Positions 27,099 through 38,000 of a stretch of 64,000 nt of DNA are shown here, in pieces; within the stretch, counting starts at the first letter, position 1, and the number at the start of each line of letters is the position of its first letter. Origin of the DNA: Bacteroidales bacterium UBA6229. Lineage in GTDB: Bacteria > Bacteroidota > Bacteroidia > Bacteroidales > F082. The stretch is from NCBI GenBank assembly GCA_002440975.1, contig DJWN01000025.1, positions 7,137 to 71,136 of the forward strand, written 5' to 3'. Under the pieces are notes generated by a model that was given only the letters and a program-made list of their open reading frames with translations, made no database searches and was not told the DNA's origin. The position numbers and the translations under genes are program-made.

Positions 27099-28181
27099 AT
27101 GAACCCTGTGAGTGCAGCCTTATTGATTTGGTACAAGAATAACAAACGTAATTTGCCATGGCGCGAAATTTCTGATCCTTACCGCATTTGGATTTCAGAA
27201 GTGATATTACAACAAACACGTGTAAATCAAGGGGTTGTGTACTACAAGAGTTTCGTTGAACAGTGGCCGGATGTGAATCAACTAGCCAGTGCATCAGAAC
27301 AGGAAGTGCTTAAAATGTGGCAGGGGTTGGGTTATTATTCGCGCGCCCGCAATATGCTGGTTGCTGCACAGGAGATTGTGAATAAATATAATGGTGTATT
27401 TCCAAGATCAGCCGGTGAATTGAAAAAATTAAGAGGAATAGGGGATTATACGGCGGCTGCAATTTCTTCCATTGCTTTCGATGAGCCTGTTGCTGTGATA
27501 GATGGTAATGTTTTCAGGGTATTATCAAGATTGTTTAATGAAGAAACGCCTATTGATTCTTCTGCTGCAAAAACTACATTCAGGATGATGGCAGACAGTG
27601 TGTTGGATAAACACAATCCAGGCGAGTTTAACCAGGCAATCATGGAATTTGGGGCTTTGCACTGTGTGCCTAAAAAGCCGGATTGCCAAACCTGTCCCCT
27701 ACAAGGCTCATGCCTGGCCTTTGCGCTTAAAAAAGTAGATCAGCTGCCTGTGAAAAAAAATAGAATCAAAATCCGGAAACGTTTTCTGCATTATTTCATC
27801 TTTTTGCAGAAAGAACAGCAACAGTGTTACACCTTATTAAGGTACCGCGGTTCGGGTGATGTGTGGCAAGGCTTGTATGATTTTCCATGCATTGAATCAG
27901 ATCGTATCTTGTCGATAGCCGAACTGGATCACGAACAACTATTTACTGCGATAAAAGCTGTTGCAACTGAAATAATTCCAATTCCCGACATCAGGAAGCA
28001 TATACTTACACACCAACATCTGACGGCAAAATTTTATGTGGTGAAATGCAAAAAGGGTTTTGAGCATTTGAAAAATAATTCGCTATCTTTGGTTTCGCAA
28101 ACGGAGCTCGGAAAATATCCCCTGCCCCGATTGATAGATCAGTTTTTACAAGAAAATGAAAACTTATTTGATAACTGTTAA
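27099..28181 (+). CDS. mutY: A/G-specific adenine DNA glycosylase
   Basis: MutY removes adenine mispaired with 8-oxoguanine. 360 residues: catalytic E34 (SEVILQQT), helix-hairpin-helix LRGIGDYTAAAI, catalytic Asp D135 (VIDGN), 4Fe-4S ligands C189, C196, C199 and C205 (spacing 6-2-5), and a C-terminal NUDIX-like 8-oxoG recognition domain from about 230. It starts the mutY-ssb-gldE-gldD series known from gliding Bacteroidota. Confidence 0.96.
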   Translation: MNPVSAALLIWYKNNKRNLPWREISDPYRIWISEVILQQTRVNQGVVYYKSFVEQWPDVNQLASASEQEVLKMWQGLGYYSRARNMLVAAQEIVNKYNGVFPRSAGELKKLRGIGDYTAAAISSIAFDEPVAVIDGNVFRVLSRLFNEETPIDSSAAKTTFRMMADSVLDKHNPGEFNQAIMEFGALHCVPKKPDCQTCPLQGSCLAFALKKVDQLPVKKNRIKIRKRFLHYFIFLQKEQQQCYTLLRYRGSGDVWQGLYDFPCIESDRILSIAELDHEQLFTAIKAVATEIIPIPDIRKHILTHQHLTAKFYVVKCKKGFEHLKNNSLSLVSQTELGKYPLPRLIDQFLQENENLFDNC

Positions 28182-28194
28182 AAATTAACAAAGA

Positions 28195-28683
28195 ATGGCT
28201 GGACTAAACAAAGTAATTTTAATCGGACGACTTGGTAAAGATCCCGAAGTGATTTCATTTGATAACGGTGGAAAAAAGATGACTGTTACACTTGCTACTA
28301 GCGAACGCTATCGCGACAGAAACGGACAATGGCAGGATCAGACCGAATGGCACAATGTGGTAGCCTGGGGAAACCTGGCTAATGATATTGACGAAAAACG
28401 AAGGGTGTATGCCAAAGGTGATCTGATGTTTATCGAAGGAAAGATAAGAACCAGACAATACACAGATGGTCAAGGAGTTACTAAATACATCACGGAGATT
28501 CTGGCAGAGAAAATGAACCTGATTTCCAAAAGTAATTCCGGTGGCGAGGGCTACAATGCTGGAGGAAACAATCAAAACACTGCACAATCATCAGCATCAC
28601 AAGAGCATTCGGCTCCATCAAATGAAAAGAATGAAAACAAAGACTTTGATCCTTTGCAGGAATCAGATGATTTGCCCTTCTAG
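28195..28683 (+). CDS. ssb: Single-stranded DNA-binding protein
   Basis: 162 residues: an N-terminal OB fold (LNKVILIGRLGKDPEV, TLATSERYRD and EWHNVVAWG), a disordered Asn/Gln/Ser-rich linker from about 115, and the acidic tip SDDLPF that recruits repair and replication proteins. It follows mutY by 13 bases, suggesting cotranscription. Confidence 0.96.
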   Translation: MAGLNKVILIGRLGKDPEVISFDNGGKKMTVTLATSERYRDRNGQWQDQTEWHNVVAWGNLANDIDEKRRVYAKGDLMFIEGKIRTRQYTDGQGVTKYITEILAEKMNLISKSNSGGEGYNAGGNNQNTAQSSASQEHSAPSNEKNENKDFDPLQESDDLPF

Positions 28684-28727
28684 GCTGGTTATCAGGTAAT
28701 TTAATTAGAATTAACAGCTAAGTACTT

Positions 28728-28756
28728 TTGCATTATCCTGTATTTTCTTATTTTTG
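28728..28756 (+). promoter_or_regulatory. Bacteroidota-type promoter before gldE
   Basis: TTG (28728-28730, within TTTTG), an 18-base spacer and TATTTTTG (28749-28756), 19 bases before the proposed gldE start. A second overlapping -7-like box, TACTTTTG, lies at 28723-28730. Confidence 0.5.
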
Positions 28757-28775
28757 TTGCGAAATTCAAAACTGA

Positions 28776-30131
28776 TTGATTTTGGACACACCTGACCCTG
28801 ACCCCTATGCGAGTATAATTGCTGTTTTACTTAACACAGATTTTACCGGATTAAGCACCTCTGCCCTTATTGGGCTATTGGTACTTGCATTACTTTTGTT
28901 TTTTTCTGCACTGGTTTCGGGTAGCGAAACAGCCTATTTTTCATTGAAACCTTCAGATTTGCACCTGCTCGAGAATAGTGGATCGGAGCTGAGTAAGGTG
29001 GTGCTGTCTCATCGCGAAAAACCTAAAACCTTATTAGCTACTATATTGATAGTTAACAATTTGGTGAATGTTGCGATTGTTATTCTCTCCAGTTTTCTAA
29101 CCCACAGCTTGTTTCATTTATCCGAAAATCCCATCATTGCCTTTTTGGTACAAATAGTAGCCATTACTTCGCTGATACTTTTAATTGGTGAGATAATTCC
29201 AAAGATAATTGCCAATAAAAACCCTTTAAAAGTTGCTACTTTTATGGCTCGTCCTCTGCTTGTGATGGTTGCCCTTTTCAGGCCGTTTAGCTTTCTGCTT
29301 GTTTCTTCAACTACCTTGATTGAAAGAAGAATGAGCCGAAGGATGAAAAATATTTCAATCAGCGAGCTTTCAGATGCCATTGATATCACTTCTGATGAAC
29401 AAGCACTTCCCGAAGAAAAGCAAATGTTAAAAGGGATTGCCACTTTTAGCGAGAAAGAAGCACGAAGTATTATGAAATCGCGTGTAAATATCACGGCCAT
29501 TGATATACATGCTCCTTTCAAAGAATTGCTCGAGATGATTGTCAACAGTGGATTTTCGCGTATTCCGGCCTACGACGGGAGTTTTGATAAGGTGGTAGGG
29601 ATCTTGTATATCAAGGATTTACTGCCTTATTTAAACCAGGAAGAACTGGATTGGAAACCTTTGATACGTCCTGCATTTTTTATTCCTGAAAACAAGAAAA
29701 TCAATGATTTGCTGCAGGAGTTCAGACAAAAGAAAATTCATATGGCCATTGTGGTAGATGAATATGGAGGCACCTCAGGTTTACTTACACTGGAAGATAT
29801 TATTGAAGAAATCGTGGGCGATATCAGCGACGAGTTTGATAAAGTACCGGATGATGATTTTTATGAAGAGATTGATGAAAATACTACCGTTTTTGAGGCG
29901 CAGACCAGTTTGCTCGACTTTTGTAAAGTGATGAAGCTTGACGAGCATTATTTTGAAAATGTGCAGGGCGAATCGGATACGCTTGCCGGCCTGTTGCTCG
30001 AATTGGAAGGAAGGATTCCTGAGCGTGGAATGACAATAAAATGCAAGGATTTTAGTTTTGAGGTAACCGATGCAGATGCACGTCGAATTAAAGAGATTAA
30101 AGTAATCAGAAAGTTAGCATCCAATGTATAA
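28776..30131 (+). CDS. gldE: Gliding motility-associated protein GldE (DUF21/CBS/CorC)
   Basis: A 451-residue inner-membrane protein. An N-terminal DUF21/CNNM domain with four TM helices occupies about 20-200, a CBS pair about 215-335 (SRIPAYDGSFDKVVGILYIKDLL and MAIVVDEYGGTSGLLTLEDIIEE) and a CorC/HlyC C-terminal domain about 350-445. The TerC/CorC relatives handle divalent cations. Placement immediately before gldD identifies it as GldE, which supports GldD function in gliding and T9SS. No ATG is available; TTG at 28776 or 28782 is the start. It overlaps gldD by 8 bases. Confidence 0.9.
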   Translation: MILDTPDPDPYASIIAVLLNTDFTGLSTSALIGLLVLALLLFFSALVSGSETAYFSLKPSDLHLLENSGSELSKVVLSHREKPKTLLATILIVNNLVNVAIVILSSFLTHSLFHLSENPIIAFLVQIVAITSLILLIGEIIPKIIANKNPLKVATFMARPLLVMVALFRPFSFLLVSSTTLIERRMSRRMKNISISELSDAIDITSDEQALPEEKQMLKGIATFSEKEARSIMKSRVNITAIDIHAPFKELLEMIVNSGFSRIPAYDGSFDKVVGILYIKDLLPYLNQEELDWKPLIRPAFFIPENKKINDLLQEFRQKKIHMAIVVDEYGGTSGLLTLEDIIEEIVGDISDEFDKVPDDDFYEEIDENTTVFEAQTSLLDFCKVMKLDEHYFENVQGESDTLAGLLLELEGRIPERGMTIKCKDFSFEVTDADARRIKEIKVIRKLASNV

Positions 30132-30702
30132 AATCTTTTGGTTGTTGGTATCATTGGTATTTTTTCTGTTTGCTTCCTGCGAATCAGATTTTGCACCTAA
30201 GCCCCGTGGATTTTTCCGCATTGATGTCCCTGCAAAAGCTTATTCGCTGATCGACACCATCCCTGCTTATCAGTTTGAACTCCCTGATTATACTGCCTTG
30301 TATCCGGATGATGAATCACCCTGGGAGAAAAACTGGATAACGATTGACTATCCTCAATTTAAAGGTAGTCTGCATATCAGTTACAAATCAATTGACAACA
30401 ACCTGCCGGTTTATCTCGAAGATATGCACACCATGTTGATGAAGCATTTGCCAAAGGCCAGTGCCATTCAGGATAGTTTAATCCTTAATCCCGAACGAAA
30501 AGTGTATGGATTGCTTTTTAGCGTGCAGGGAAAAAGTGTGGCTTCACCCTTACAGTTTTACCTCACAGACAGTACCCGACATTTCGTTAGGGGGGCATTG
30601 TATTTCAATATTCGACCTAATAATGATTCACTTAAACCTGTGATAAATTTCCTGCGTAAAGATGTGAATCACTTTATTGAAACGCTGAGTTGGAAGGAAT
30701 AA
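30124..30702 (+). CDS. gldD: Gliding motility lipoprotein GldD
   Basis: A 192-residue lipoprotein: signal with lipobox FASC at C19, followed by the GldD-typical PKPRGFFRIDVP, ENYPQFKGSLHISY-like and FYLTDSTRHFVRGALYF segments. It is essential for gliding motility in Flavobacterium and is associated with the T9SS envelope machinery; the molecular role is not fully known. It overlaps gldE by 8 bases and ends 3 bases from the convergent AlgJ-like gene. Confidence 0.94.
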   Translation: MYKIFWLLVSLVFFLFASCESDFAPKPRGFFRIDVPAKAYSLIDTIPAYQFELPDYTALYPDDESPWEKNWITIDYPQFKGSLHISYKSIDNNLPVYLEDMHTMLMKHLPKASAIQDSLILNPERKVYGLLFSVQGKSVASPLQFYLTDSTRHFVRGALYFNIRPNNDSLKPVINFLRKDVNHFIETLSWKE

Positions 30703-30704
30703 AA

Positions 30705-32018
30705 TCAGGGATTGTTTTCTTTTTGTCTGTAATCGTAAATCCAGCCTGCATCGAGTAAAATCATATCTTCAACAGAGACTCCTCTTTTTTTTGCCTTATC
30801 TCGAATCATTTGCATCATGGATTCGCTTTTACGAAGATTTTTAGCTATTTCGACAATAGCCTGTTGTTTTTTCATTTCGGCAATACCTCCATCCTTAAGC
30901 AGTTCATAGAGTTCATCAATAAAATCAAAGCTAAACCGATACATATTGGCATCGGTTTGCAGCAGCAAAAACACATCAGTATGAACCACCGCATCCATCA
31001 GCGATACCAAGGCTCTTTCTTTTGTTGGTCGGTCGTCAGGATAATAAATCTGATTGTTATAATACCAAAAACTGTTGTCGCTGAAGCCTTTAAGTGCGTA
31101 ATTTCCTCCAAACCATTGCCAGTAATAGCTGTCTGCAACCGTGATCACCCTTGGCATTTTGCTTGAATCGCTTATTTCAAATTTAAATTCAGGATAGGGC
31201 ATTGGATAATCATCGGGCGGCAATATAATATTCATTCCTTCCCACAAATCCCGGTCAGGTGATTTTAATTTATGGGTGACTTTTATGTTGGTCATTTCGA
31301 AATTGATAAACTCCTGATTCAGGCGATTTTCGATAAGTTTAAAAACAGAGTCAAATACAAGCCCCAGACCATAATAGCTCCAATGGATTCCGGCTTTTGG
31401 AAACAAAGCCAGCTTACTGGTATCTTTCATTGCGTTAAACCAGTGATTTCCTCCAATTACGGCAATCTCTGCATTCTTAAGCGCATCATAATAGGCATCA
31501 TAGTTTGTTGGGCCTTTTGTTTTGGGTTTAAGCTCATCGGGGATATATTCCGGCAAAAATGTTCCTTTTCCGGGAGCCAGCACAACCAAAAGAAGTTTGT
31601 TGTTTTCGTTGAGCCACTGATTTACAGCTATTGTCTTGTTTATGTCTTCTGTGACTTTTTCATCTCCCACGTAATCAAGTCCATAGTATGCCTTGATATA
31701 ATTCATTTCATAAAGATAGCCTTCCTTTCCCATGATCACACCCTGTGCGTTTATCGTATCGAAAAGGCTGTATTGCAGTTGATTGTGAAGTCTTACAAAG
31801 TGTGGTCGGTAACCAATTGTTTGCTCAATGTAGGTGTTCATGCTGTCCTGAAATGTCCCGTTCCAAAAATTATTATTGTCCCATAAGGGCTTCTTAGGTG
31901 TGGTATAAGCACCTTTTAAGGCTTTTATTCTTGGCACGTCGAACTGATGCTGAATAAAAGGTAGAATCAGCATGAGCATCAGTAATGCAAAAAGGATATG
32001 TTTGACCAGCTTTTGCAT
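30705..32018 (-). CDS. AlgJ/AlgX-like SGNH acetyltransferase partner
   Basis: A 437-residue protein with an N-terminal membrane anchor or signal (about 6-24) and a periplasmic SGNH-hydrolase-like domain. Candidate active-site elements are H212 in AGIHWSYYG and S297 in TVADSYYW. AlgX/AlgJ normally have Asp-x-His-Trp, but here the Asp position is Gly210, so the catalytic pair may be incomplete or differently built. The start codon overlaps the upstream MBOAT stop by one base (TAATG), so the two proteins are surely made together: the MBOAT exports the acetyl group and this enzyme transfers it to an extracellular glycan. Confidence 0.82.
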   Translation of the reverse strand: MQKLVKHILFALLMLMLILPFIQHQFDVPRIKALKGAYTTPKKPLWDNNNFWNGTFQDSMNTYIEQTIGYRPHFVRLHNQLQYSLFDTINAQGVIMGKEGYLYEMNYIKAYYGLDYVGDEKVTEDINKTIAVNQWLNENNKLLLVVLAPGKGTFLPEYIPDELKPKTKGPTNYDAYYDALKNAEIAVIGGNHWFNAMKDTSKLALFPKAGIHWSYYGLGLVFDSVFKLIENRLNQEFINFEMTNIKVTHKLKSPDRDLWEGMNIILPPDDYPMPYPEFKFEISDSSKMPRVITVADSYYWQWFGGNYALKGFSDNSFWYYNNQIYYPDDRPTKERALVSLMDAVVHTDVFLLLQTDANMYRFSFDFIDELYELLKDGGIAEMKKQQAIVEIAKNLRKSESMMQMIRDKAKKRGVSVEDMILLDAGWIYDYRQKENNP

Positions 32019-33436
32019 TAAAAACGGAAGTAGATAAAGGGGTTAAAGCCACTTGAAGTGATAGCACTCAGGCTGATTATAAATAGCACGATTGCAGCAA
32101 GCGACATGAAAATGAGATTGATAAAGGATTGTTTTTTGCCGTAAAGTTTCACCTGCCATTGTTCCAATCGTGGTGAATAGGCAAGGATGGCAAATACAGC
32201 AGCAAAAATCATCGTCATCCAAACGGCCTGATTTACAAATAGCGTTTCGCCTGATCTGAAACTAAACATTCCGGCAGTATAATGCCACACCTGATCCATG
32301 CTTTCGGCCCTGAAAAGCACCCAACCAACCAAGGTTATGATGAAGGTGAGTATTAAACTTGGGAATTTGCCGATGGCTTTGTAAAACTTCAACAGAAATA
32401 ACCTGTCGGCTACCAGAAAGAAACCATGAAAAGCACCCCAAACAACAAAGTTCCAGGCAGCTCCATGCCAAAGTCCTGAGATTAAAAAAACCAGCCAAAG
32501 ATTAAAATACATCCTTACAGGGCTTACCCTGTTTCCGCCCAGAGGAATATACAGATAATCGCGCATCCAACGGCCAAGCGTCATATGCCAGCGTCGCCAG
32601 AATTCTGAAATATTTTGAGAGATGTAAGGATTGTTAAAGTTTTCCGGAAAATCGAAGCCGATCATTCTGCCCAACCCAATTGCCATATCGGAATAGCCGG
32701 CAAAATCATAATAGATTTGAAAGGCATAGGCCAGGATTCCAATCCAGAGGGTAATACTGGCAAGCTGTGTGGGGTCAGCTGCAAAAACGCTATCCGCATA
32801 AGCACCCAACGGATTGGCAATCATCACCTTTCGGCCTAAGCCAACTGCAAATCTGAAAAATCCGGTTAAACGGTTATCCGTATTTTCATTGGTGCGCCTA
32901 TCAACCAATTGATCTGCAATTTCGTTGAAGCGTACGATTGGGCCGGCTATCAACTGTGGAAACATCAGTATGTATAAGGCTAAATCGGAGACTTTTTTCA
33001 GTGGAGGATGAACACCCCGATGCACATCAATGGCATAAGTCATTTTTTGAAAAGTGAAAAAGGAAATACCGATAGGCAAGGCTACGCGTGTCCATGTAAT
33101 AGATTCACCTCCAAGTTGTTGGATAAACCAGTCAAGGTTTTCGACAAAGAAATTGGCGTATTTAAAATAAGCCAACAGTCCAACATTTAGCATCACACTT
33201 ATTCCTGTAATCCAGCGTTTTTTGTTCCCTGTCGATTGAAAAAGCCACTTCACCAAATAAAAGTCGATCAGGATGCTCCCAATCACAATAAAAATAAAAT
33301 CAGGTGCTCCCCAGGCGTAAAAGCCAACACTGGCCAGGAGTGCCACATAATTTTTGATTTTGCGCGGCACCAGGAAATACAAAATCAGGAATGCAGGCAA
33401 AAAATAAAGGAGGAAAAGACTGCTGCTAAAAACCAT
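32018..33436 (-). CDS. MBOAT-family O-acyltransferase (AlgI-like)
   Basis: A 472-residue membrane protein with about 11-12 TM helices. AlgI/DltB-type MBOAT signatures: FYAWGAPDF near 40, YLPQLIAGPI-like MFPQLIAGPIVRF, and the conserved His in ISGLWHGAAWNFVVWGAFHG. It carries acetyl groups from cytoplasmic acetyl-CoA across the membrane for O-acetylation of a secreted or surface polysaccharide. Its partner is the adjacent AlgJ-like protein. No glycan biosynthesis genes adjoin, so the substrate is unknown. Confidence 0.92.
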   Translation of the reverse strand: MVFSSSLFLLYFLPAFLILYFLVPRKIKNYVALLASVGFYAWGAPDFIFIVIGSILIDFYLVKWLFQSTGNKKRWITGISVMLNVGLLAYFKYANFFVENLDWFIQQLGGESITWTRVALPIGISFFTFQKMTYAIDVHRGVHPPLKKVSDLALYILMFPQLIAGPIVRFNEIADQLVDRRTNENTDNRLTGFFRFAVGLGRKVMIANPLGAYADSVFAADPTQLASITLWIGILAYAFQIYYDFAGYSDMAIGLGRMIGFDFPENFNNPYISQNISEFWRRWHMTLGRWMRDYLYIPLGGNRVSPVRMYFNLWLVFLISGLWHGAAWNFVVWGAFHGFFLVADRLFLLKFYKAIGKFPSLILTFIITLVGWVLFRAESMDQVWHYTAGMFSFRSGETLFVNQAVWMTMIFAAVFAILAYSPRLEQWQVKLYGKKQSFINLIFMSLAAIVLFIISLSAITSSGFNPFIYFRF

Positions 33437-33461
33437 AGCTATGATTTTGGTTCAGAAGGGG

Positions 33462-33469
33462 CAAATTTA
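33462..33469 (-). promoter_or_regulatory. Probable -7 box of MBOAT/AlgJ-like operon
   Basis: TAAATTTG on the minus strand, 25 bases before the MBOAT start. No good -33 match. Confidence 0.4.
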
Positions 33470-33633
33470 GCAGATTAATCATAAAATGGGTGGGTTGTCA
33501 AATTGTTTTTTAACAAATCGAAATACAACAACGGTTTGCATACTGCGCACTGTGTGAAAATAAGGCTTTATTGTAAGTTATAGTCAGTGATTTTGTTAAT
33601 TTAGCACACTCATAATTATTAAACCTCACCCAC

Positions 33634-34992
33634 ATGACAAAAAAAGCTAAACCAAGGCTAAGCTTCTGGGATATCTGGAACATGAGTTTTGGGTTTTTGG
33701 GCATCCAAATGGGATTTGCCTTGCAAAATGCGAATGCCAGCCGTATCCTACAGACCTTTGGAGCTGATGTGGAGCATCTTTCCTGGTTTTGGTTGGTAGC
33801 ACCAATTACAGGTATGATTGTGCAACCTATCATTGGCCATTATAGCGATCAAACCTGGAATCGCCTCGGCAGAAGGCGTCCTTATTTTTTGACCGGAGCA
33901 GTTTTAGCTTCCATTGGATTGATCCTGATGCCCAACTCACCCATGTTTGCAGCTTATCTGCCAGCCTTATGGATTGGTGCTGGTATGCTGATGATTATGG
34001 ATGCCTCTTTTAATGTGGCTATGGAACCTTTCAGGGCTTTGGTGGCTGATAAGCTGCCAACTGACCAACGCACCCTTGGTTTTTCGGTGCAGACTTTGTT
34101 GATTGGTATTGGGGCTGTGGTTGGTTCGTGGTTGCCGTATGTGATAACAAACTGGTTTGGCTTCAACGAAATAGCTGCCGAAGGTGAAGTTCCGATGAGC
34201 TTGAAGCTTTCCTTCTTTATTGGTGCCGGAATTTTGGTTTCAACAATTGTTTGGACGATTGTAACAACGAAGGAATACTCTCCCGAAGAACAGGAGATGT
34301 ATGCCAATGATGAAGCTGATCCGGATGCAGAACCAGCGCGATTTGTTGATATTTTTAAAGATTTTGCCAATATGCCGGCCACTATGCGTCAGCTAGGGCT
34401 GGTACAGTTTTTTTCCTGGTTTGCGCTGTTTTCGATGTGGGTATTTACAACTCCGGCATTAGCACAACATGTATGGGGTCTTTCGGCCGACGATCGCAGT
34501 TCAGCTACATTTAATGAGGCTGGTGATTATGTGGGGGTAATTTTTGGTGTGTATAATTTGGTAGCCGCCATTTTTGCGATGGCTTTACCTGTGATAGCTG
34601 CCAAAGTAGGTCGTAAACGCACTCATGCCATCAACCTCACCTTGGGTGGATTAGGTTTGATGTCGATCGTGTTAATCACCTCTCCTGAAATGAAATGGTT
34701 GCTCAACCTGAGCATGATAGGCGTTGGTATTGCCTGGGCTAGTATTTTAGCAATGCCTTATGCCATATTAGCCGGATCAATTCCAGCCCGAAAAATGGGG
34801 GTTTATATGGGTATTTTTAATTTCTTTATTACTTTTCCGCAGATTGTGAATGGTGTATTTGGCGGCCCGCTTGTTAAGTTTTTATATGGGGGTCATGCCA
34901 TATATGCCTTAGTCACGGCAGGAGCATTAATGATTCTGGGTGCTGTTTCAGTTTTGTTTGTAAAAGACAAGGACGACGTTGTAAAGGCATGA
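33634..34992 (+). CDS. SLC45-like MFS transporter
   Basis: A 452-residue major facilitator protein with about 12 TM helices. The N-terminal SFWDIWNMSFGFLGIQMGFALQNA, then GHYSDQTWNRLGRRRPYFLTGA (loop 2-3 motif) and KVGRKRTHAINL (loop 8-9), place it with the SLC45/MalT-like sugar-proton symporters common in Bacteroidota. The substrate is probably a disaccharide or other glycoside, but no sugar hydrolase is adjacent to confirm it. It is monocistronic and ends at a strong terminator. Confidence 0.85.
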   Translation: MTKKAKPRLSFWDIWNMSFGFLGIQMGFALQNANASRILQTFGADVEHLSWFWLVAPITGMIVQPIIGHYSDQTWNRLGRRRPYFLTGAVLASIGLILMPNSPMFAAYLPALWIGAGMLMIMDASFNVAMEPFRALVADKLPTDQRTLGFSVQTLLIGIGAVVGSWLPYVITNWFGFNEIAAEGEVPMSLKLSFFIGAGILVSTIVWTIVTTKEYSPEEQEMYANDEADPDAEPARFVDIFKDFANMPATMRQLGLVQFFSWFALFSMWVFTTPALAQHVWGLSADDRSSATFNEAGDYVGVIFGVYNLVAAIFAMALPVIAAKVGRKRTHAINLTLGGLGLMSIVLITSPEMKWLLNLSMIGVGIAWASILAMPYAILAGSIPARKMGVYMGIFNFFITFPQIVNGVFGGPLVKFLYGGHAIYALVTAGALMILGAVSVLFVKDKDDVVKA

Positions 34993-35011
34993 AATAGAAA
35001 AAGATAAGTTG

Positions 35012-35047
35012 AAAAAGAGCCGGTTCGTTAATAAACCGGCTTTTTTT
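35012..35047. terminator. Bidirectional terminator between MFS gene and the flavoprotein operon
   Basis: AAAAAGAGCCGGTT and AACCGGCTTTTTTT form a GC-rich 7-bp core stem with A and T tracts on both sides. It fits the ends of both convergent units. Confidence 0.88.
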
Positions 35048-35052
35048 ATTTT

Positions 35053-38000
35053 TCACCAGCCCAATTTGCCGTTGAACTCTTCATCAATTGTTTTAATTAA
35101 TAAATCGCAACCAAAATCGAATTGACGATTTTCGTTGTCTTTTTCTTTGAAGACAAAGCGTAATTCTTTGAAATCGCCTCTGCGTGGTAAAAGACTGATG
35201 GCTTCTTCCAGTGCCTGAGCTGGCGTCTGGATTCCATTTATCCCGGTCTTTTCGAGCATTTTCACAAGTTGTTTAAACGACGAATCTTCGATATCCACTT
35301 CCAATTGTTTTTCGATCTGCTGAATTTTCCTTTGTGAATTGGTGTAGGTTCCACCAAATTCCCAGGGCATCGAAGCGGGTAGTACCAAATCGGCCATGCG
35401 GGCAGTATCGCTCATCCAGAGATCTTGTACCACCTTGAATTCGATTCGTGAAAACTGTTGTTTGATATCATCTTTATCCAGTGCGCAGCCAACCGGATCT
35501 TCGCCAAAAATAAAAGCATTTTTGATTTTTCCACCCCTGAAAAGCTTGTAAACACTGTTGATGGTAAACGGAAGTTCGTCCACTTTCCACTTAAATTGCA
35601 TACGGTATTGAAGATCTTCATCAAGAATTGGTTCAGCACCTATGCCTATTTTGTGGCAAACACCCATATCAAAAATGCCATGACCATTATTTTTCTCTTT
35701 CAGTGCAATTAGCCCATTGGCTGTTTTGCCCAGTTTACCGGTTATCATGGCCAGGTTGTGCATTGCCATGCTGGCATTGGCCGAAAGGGCTTTCTCCTGG
35801 AAGATCATAATGGCATTCATCTCCTCATTATAGTCTTTTGCAAAGGCAGCTACGGTGTTTTCATCTGTGCCTGCAAATTCTAACATTTGATCAAAATCAG
35901 CATTAAGCAAGGCGGTTTTGTATTCCTCAAAGCCTTCTGTGCGGTCTTTGATAAACATTCCGTTCTGCATATTATTGGCCAGTAACCAACGGTTTACTGC
36001 CTGAATAAAGTAGAAGTAATTAGCTATTTTGATTACTTGATCAGCTTTTTTACTGAAACTGCTGTTTTTGAGCGTGGTGATATGAACAAGCTTTACATCT
36101 TCCTTGTGTTTTGTGTTGAATATCAAATGATTGATTACCGGATGATCGTGATGAAGTTCGCCGCCGGCAACAAAAATTTTACTTCCTCCGCGAATATCGC
36201 AATACGAAGCGTTTTCGTTCGAATTATGGAAATATCCGTCTCCGCGACCCATATAATGGAAACTGCTCACATTATTGGTTTTTGCTCCGGCTCTGGCCAG
36301 TTTTTGAATCAGGTAAAGCTCTTCGTTGGTTAACCTTGCGCCACCAAAAAAGGCATTTTCATCCGGCTTCACCTTTTTAATATGATCTGAAATAATTTCG
36401 TAGGCTTCATCAAAAGTTATGGCTTTGAATCCGTCTTTTGTTTTGAGCCAGGGGGTGTTCATTCTTCCCGGATTATTGAATAATTTGTAGCCAAAAAAGG
36501 CTCGTCGGTTAATGTAATTGGGTCGGTTAATTTCACCTTTTCGGGGCGTGGCTTTGTAAAATTGACCTTTGTGATGCATGAGATTAATTTCATAACCTTC
36601 CGAACCAAACATATCAATGGTTTCGATGGGTTCCAGTTTGAGCGGCCCGGGTTTGAAGCTGTAATTTTCGGTTAATGCTCCTGTCGGACAAGCCGTAATA
36701 CACATACCGCAGCTTTCGCAGCTGGTTTCCTGTAGCGGAAGGCCCATGCTGGGTGCAACAAAACTTTTGAATCCCCTGTTGATTAGTCCGAGTGCATTGG
36801 CTCCGACCACTTCGCTGCAAATGCGGATGCACCGACTGCAAAGAATGCATTTGTTGTTGTCGATTTCGATAAAAGGGTGCCTGAAATCAACCTGATGTTC
36901 TTGAAACTCTCCGGGATAACTTTTTTGCTCTGCCTGATAAGTAGTTGAATGTTTTTTAAGGTCACAATCAAAATAGGCAGTACAACCACATTCGAGGCAA
37001 CGACTGGCTTCCATCTGAGCTACGGCTTCATTTTCGTATCCCAGCTCCACTTCTTTGAAGTTGATTCGCTCTTCGGTTGGAAGCACTGGCATTTCATGCC
37101 GTTTCTGATGTGGGAAATGCCCGATATAATCGTTCTTTTCCTGCGTTTTGAAATTTTCTTTTTTGCTCAAAAATTCTTTAGATGGAGGTGCAATAGTTAA
37201 GCCGTTCAAATATTGATGACAGGAATTAGCAGCAATTTTTGCTTGTGCAATTGCTTCAATAATTGTTGCAGGTCCGCTAACACCATCACCGGCAGCAAAC
37301 ACCGAGGGAATGCCGGTTTGCAGCGTATGTTTATTGGCTTCTATATCGCCCCAGCGATTTACGGCCAATTTACCATGTGTGCTATGCTCATTGATGTTGT
37401 CAATAAAGTTGACATCGGTTTTTTGACCGATTGCCGCTAAAACATAATCAGCTTCAATTTCAAATTCAGAATCTGCAACAGGAACAGGCCTTCTTCTGCC
37501 CGAGGAATCAGGCTCGCCCAACGCCATGCGAGTTAATTTTACTTTTTGAAGGGTGTTCTTTTCATCTTTGATGATTTCGACCGGATTGGTTAAAAACAGA
37601 TATTCTACCCCTTCCAGTTTCGACTCATGAATTTCGATAGGGTTAGCCGGCATTTCTTTTTCGGTGCGGCGATAAACTACATACACCTTGGCGGCATTTC
37701 CTCTGATAGCGGTGCGACAGCAATCCATGGCTGTATTTCCACCACCGACAACCACCACGGTCTTGCCCGAGAAATCAGGGTGCTGACCTGTCATTTCCAT
37801 GTTTTTCAGGAAGGTGATTCCGGCAAAGACATTTTCTGCATCATCGCCCGGGCAACCGACAAGCGTTCCTTTTTGAGAACCGATTGTAAGTACAGTCGCA
37901 TCAAAGTGGTCGTGGATTTCTGCATAAGAGAGATTGCCTCCCAGGGTTTTGTTATAATGAATTTTAACACCCAGGTCGGTAATATTTTCAACTTCTTTAT

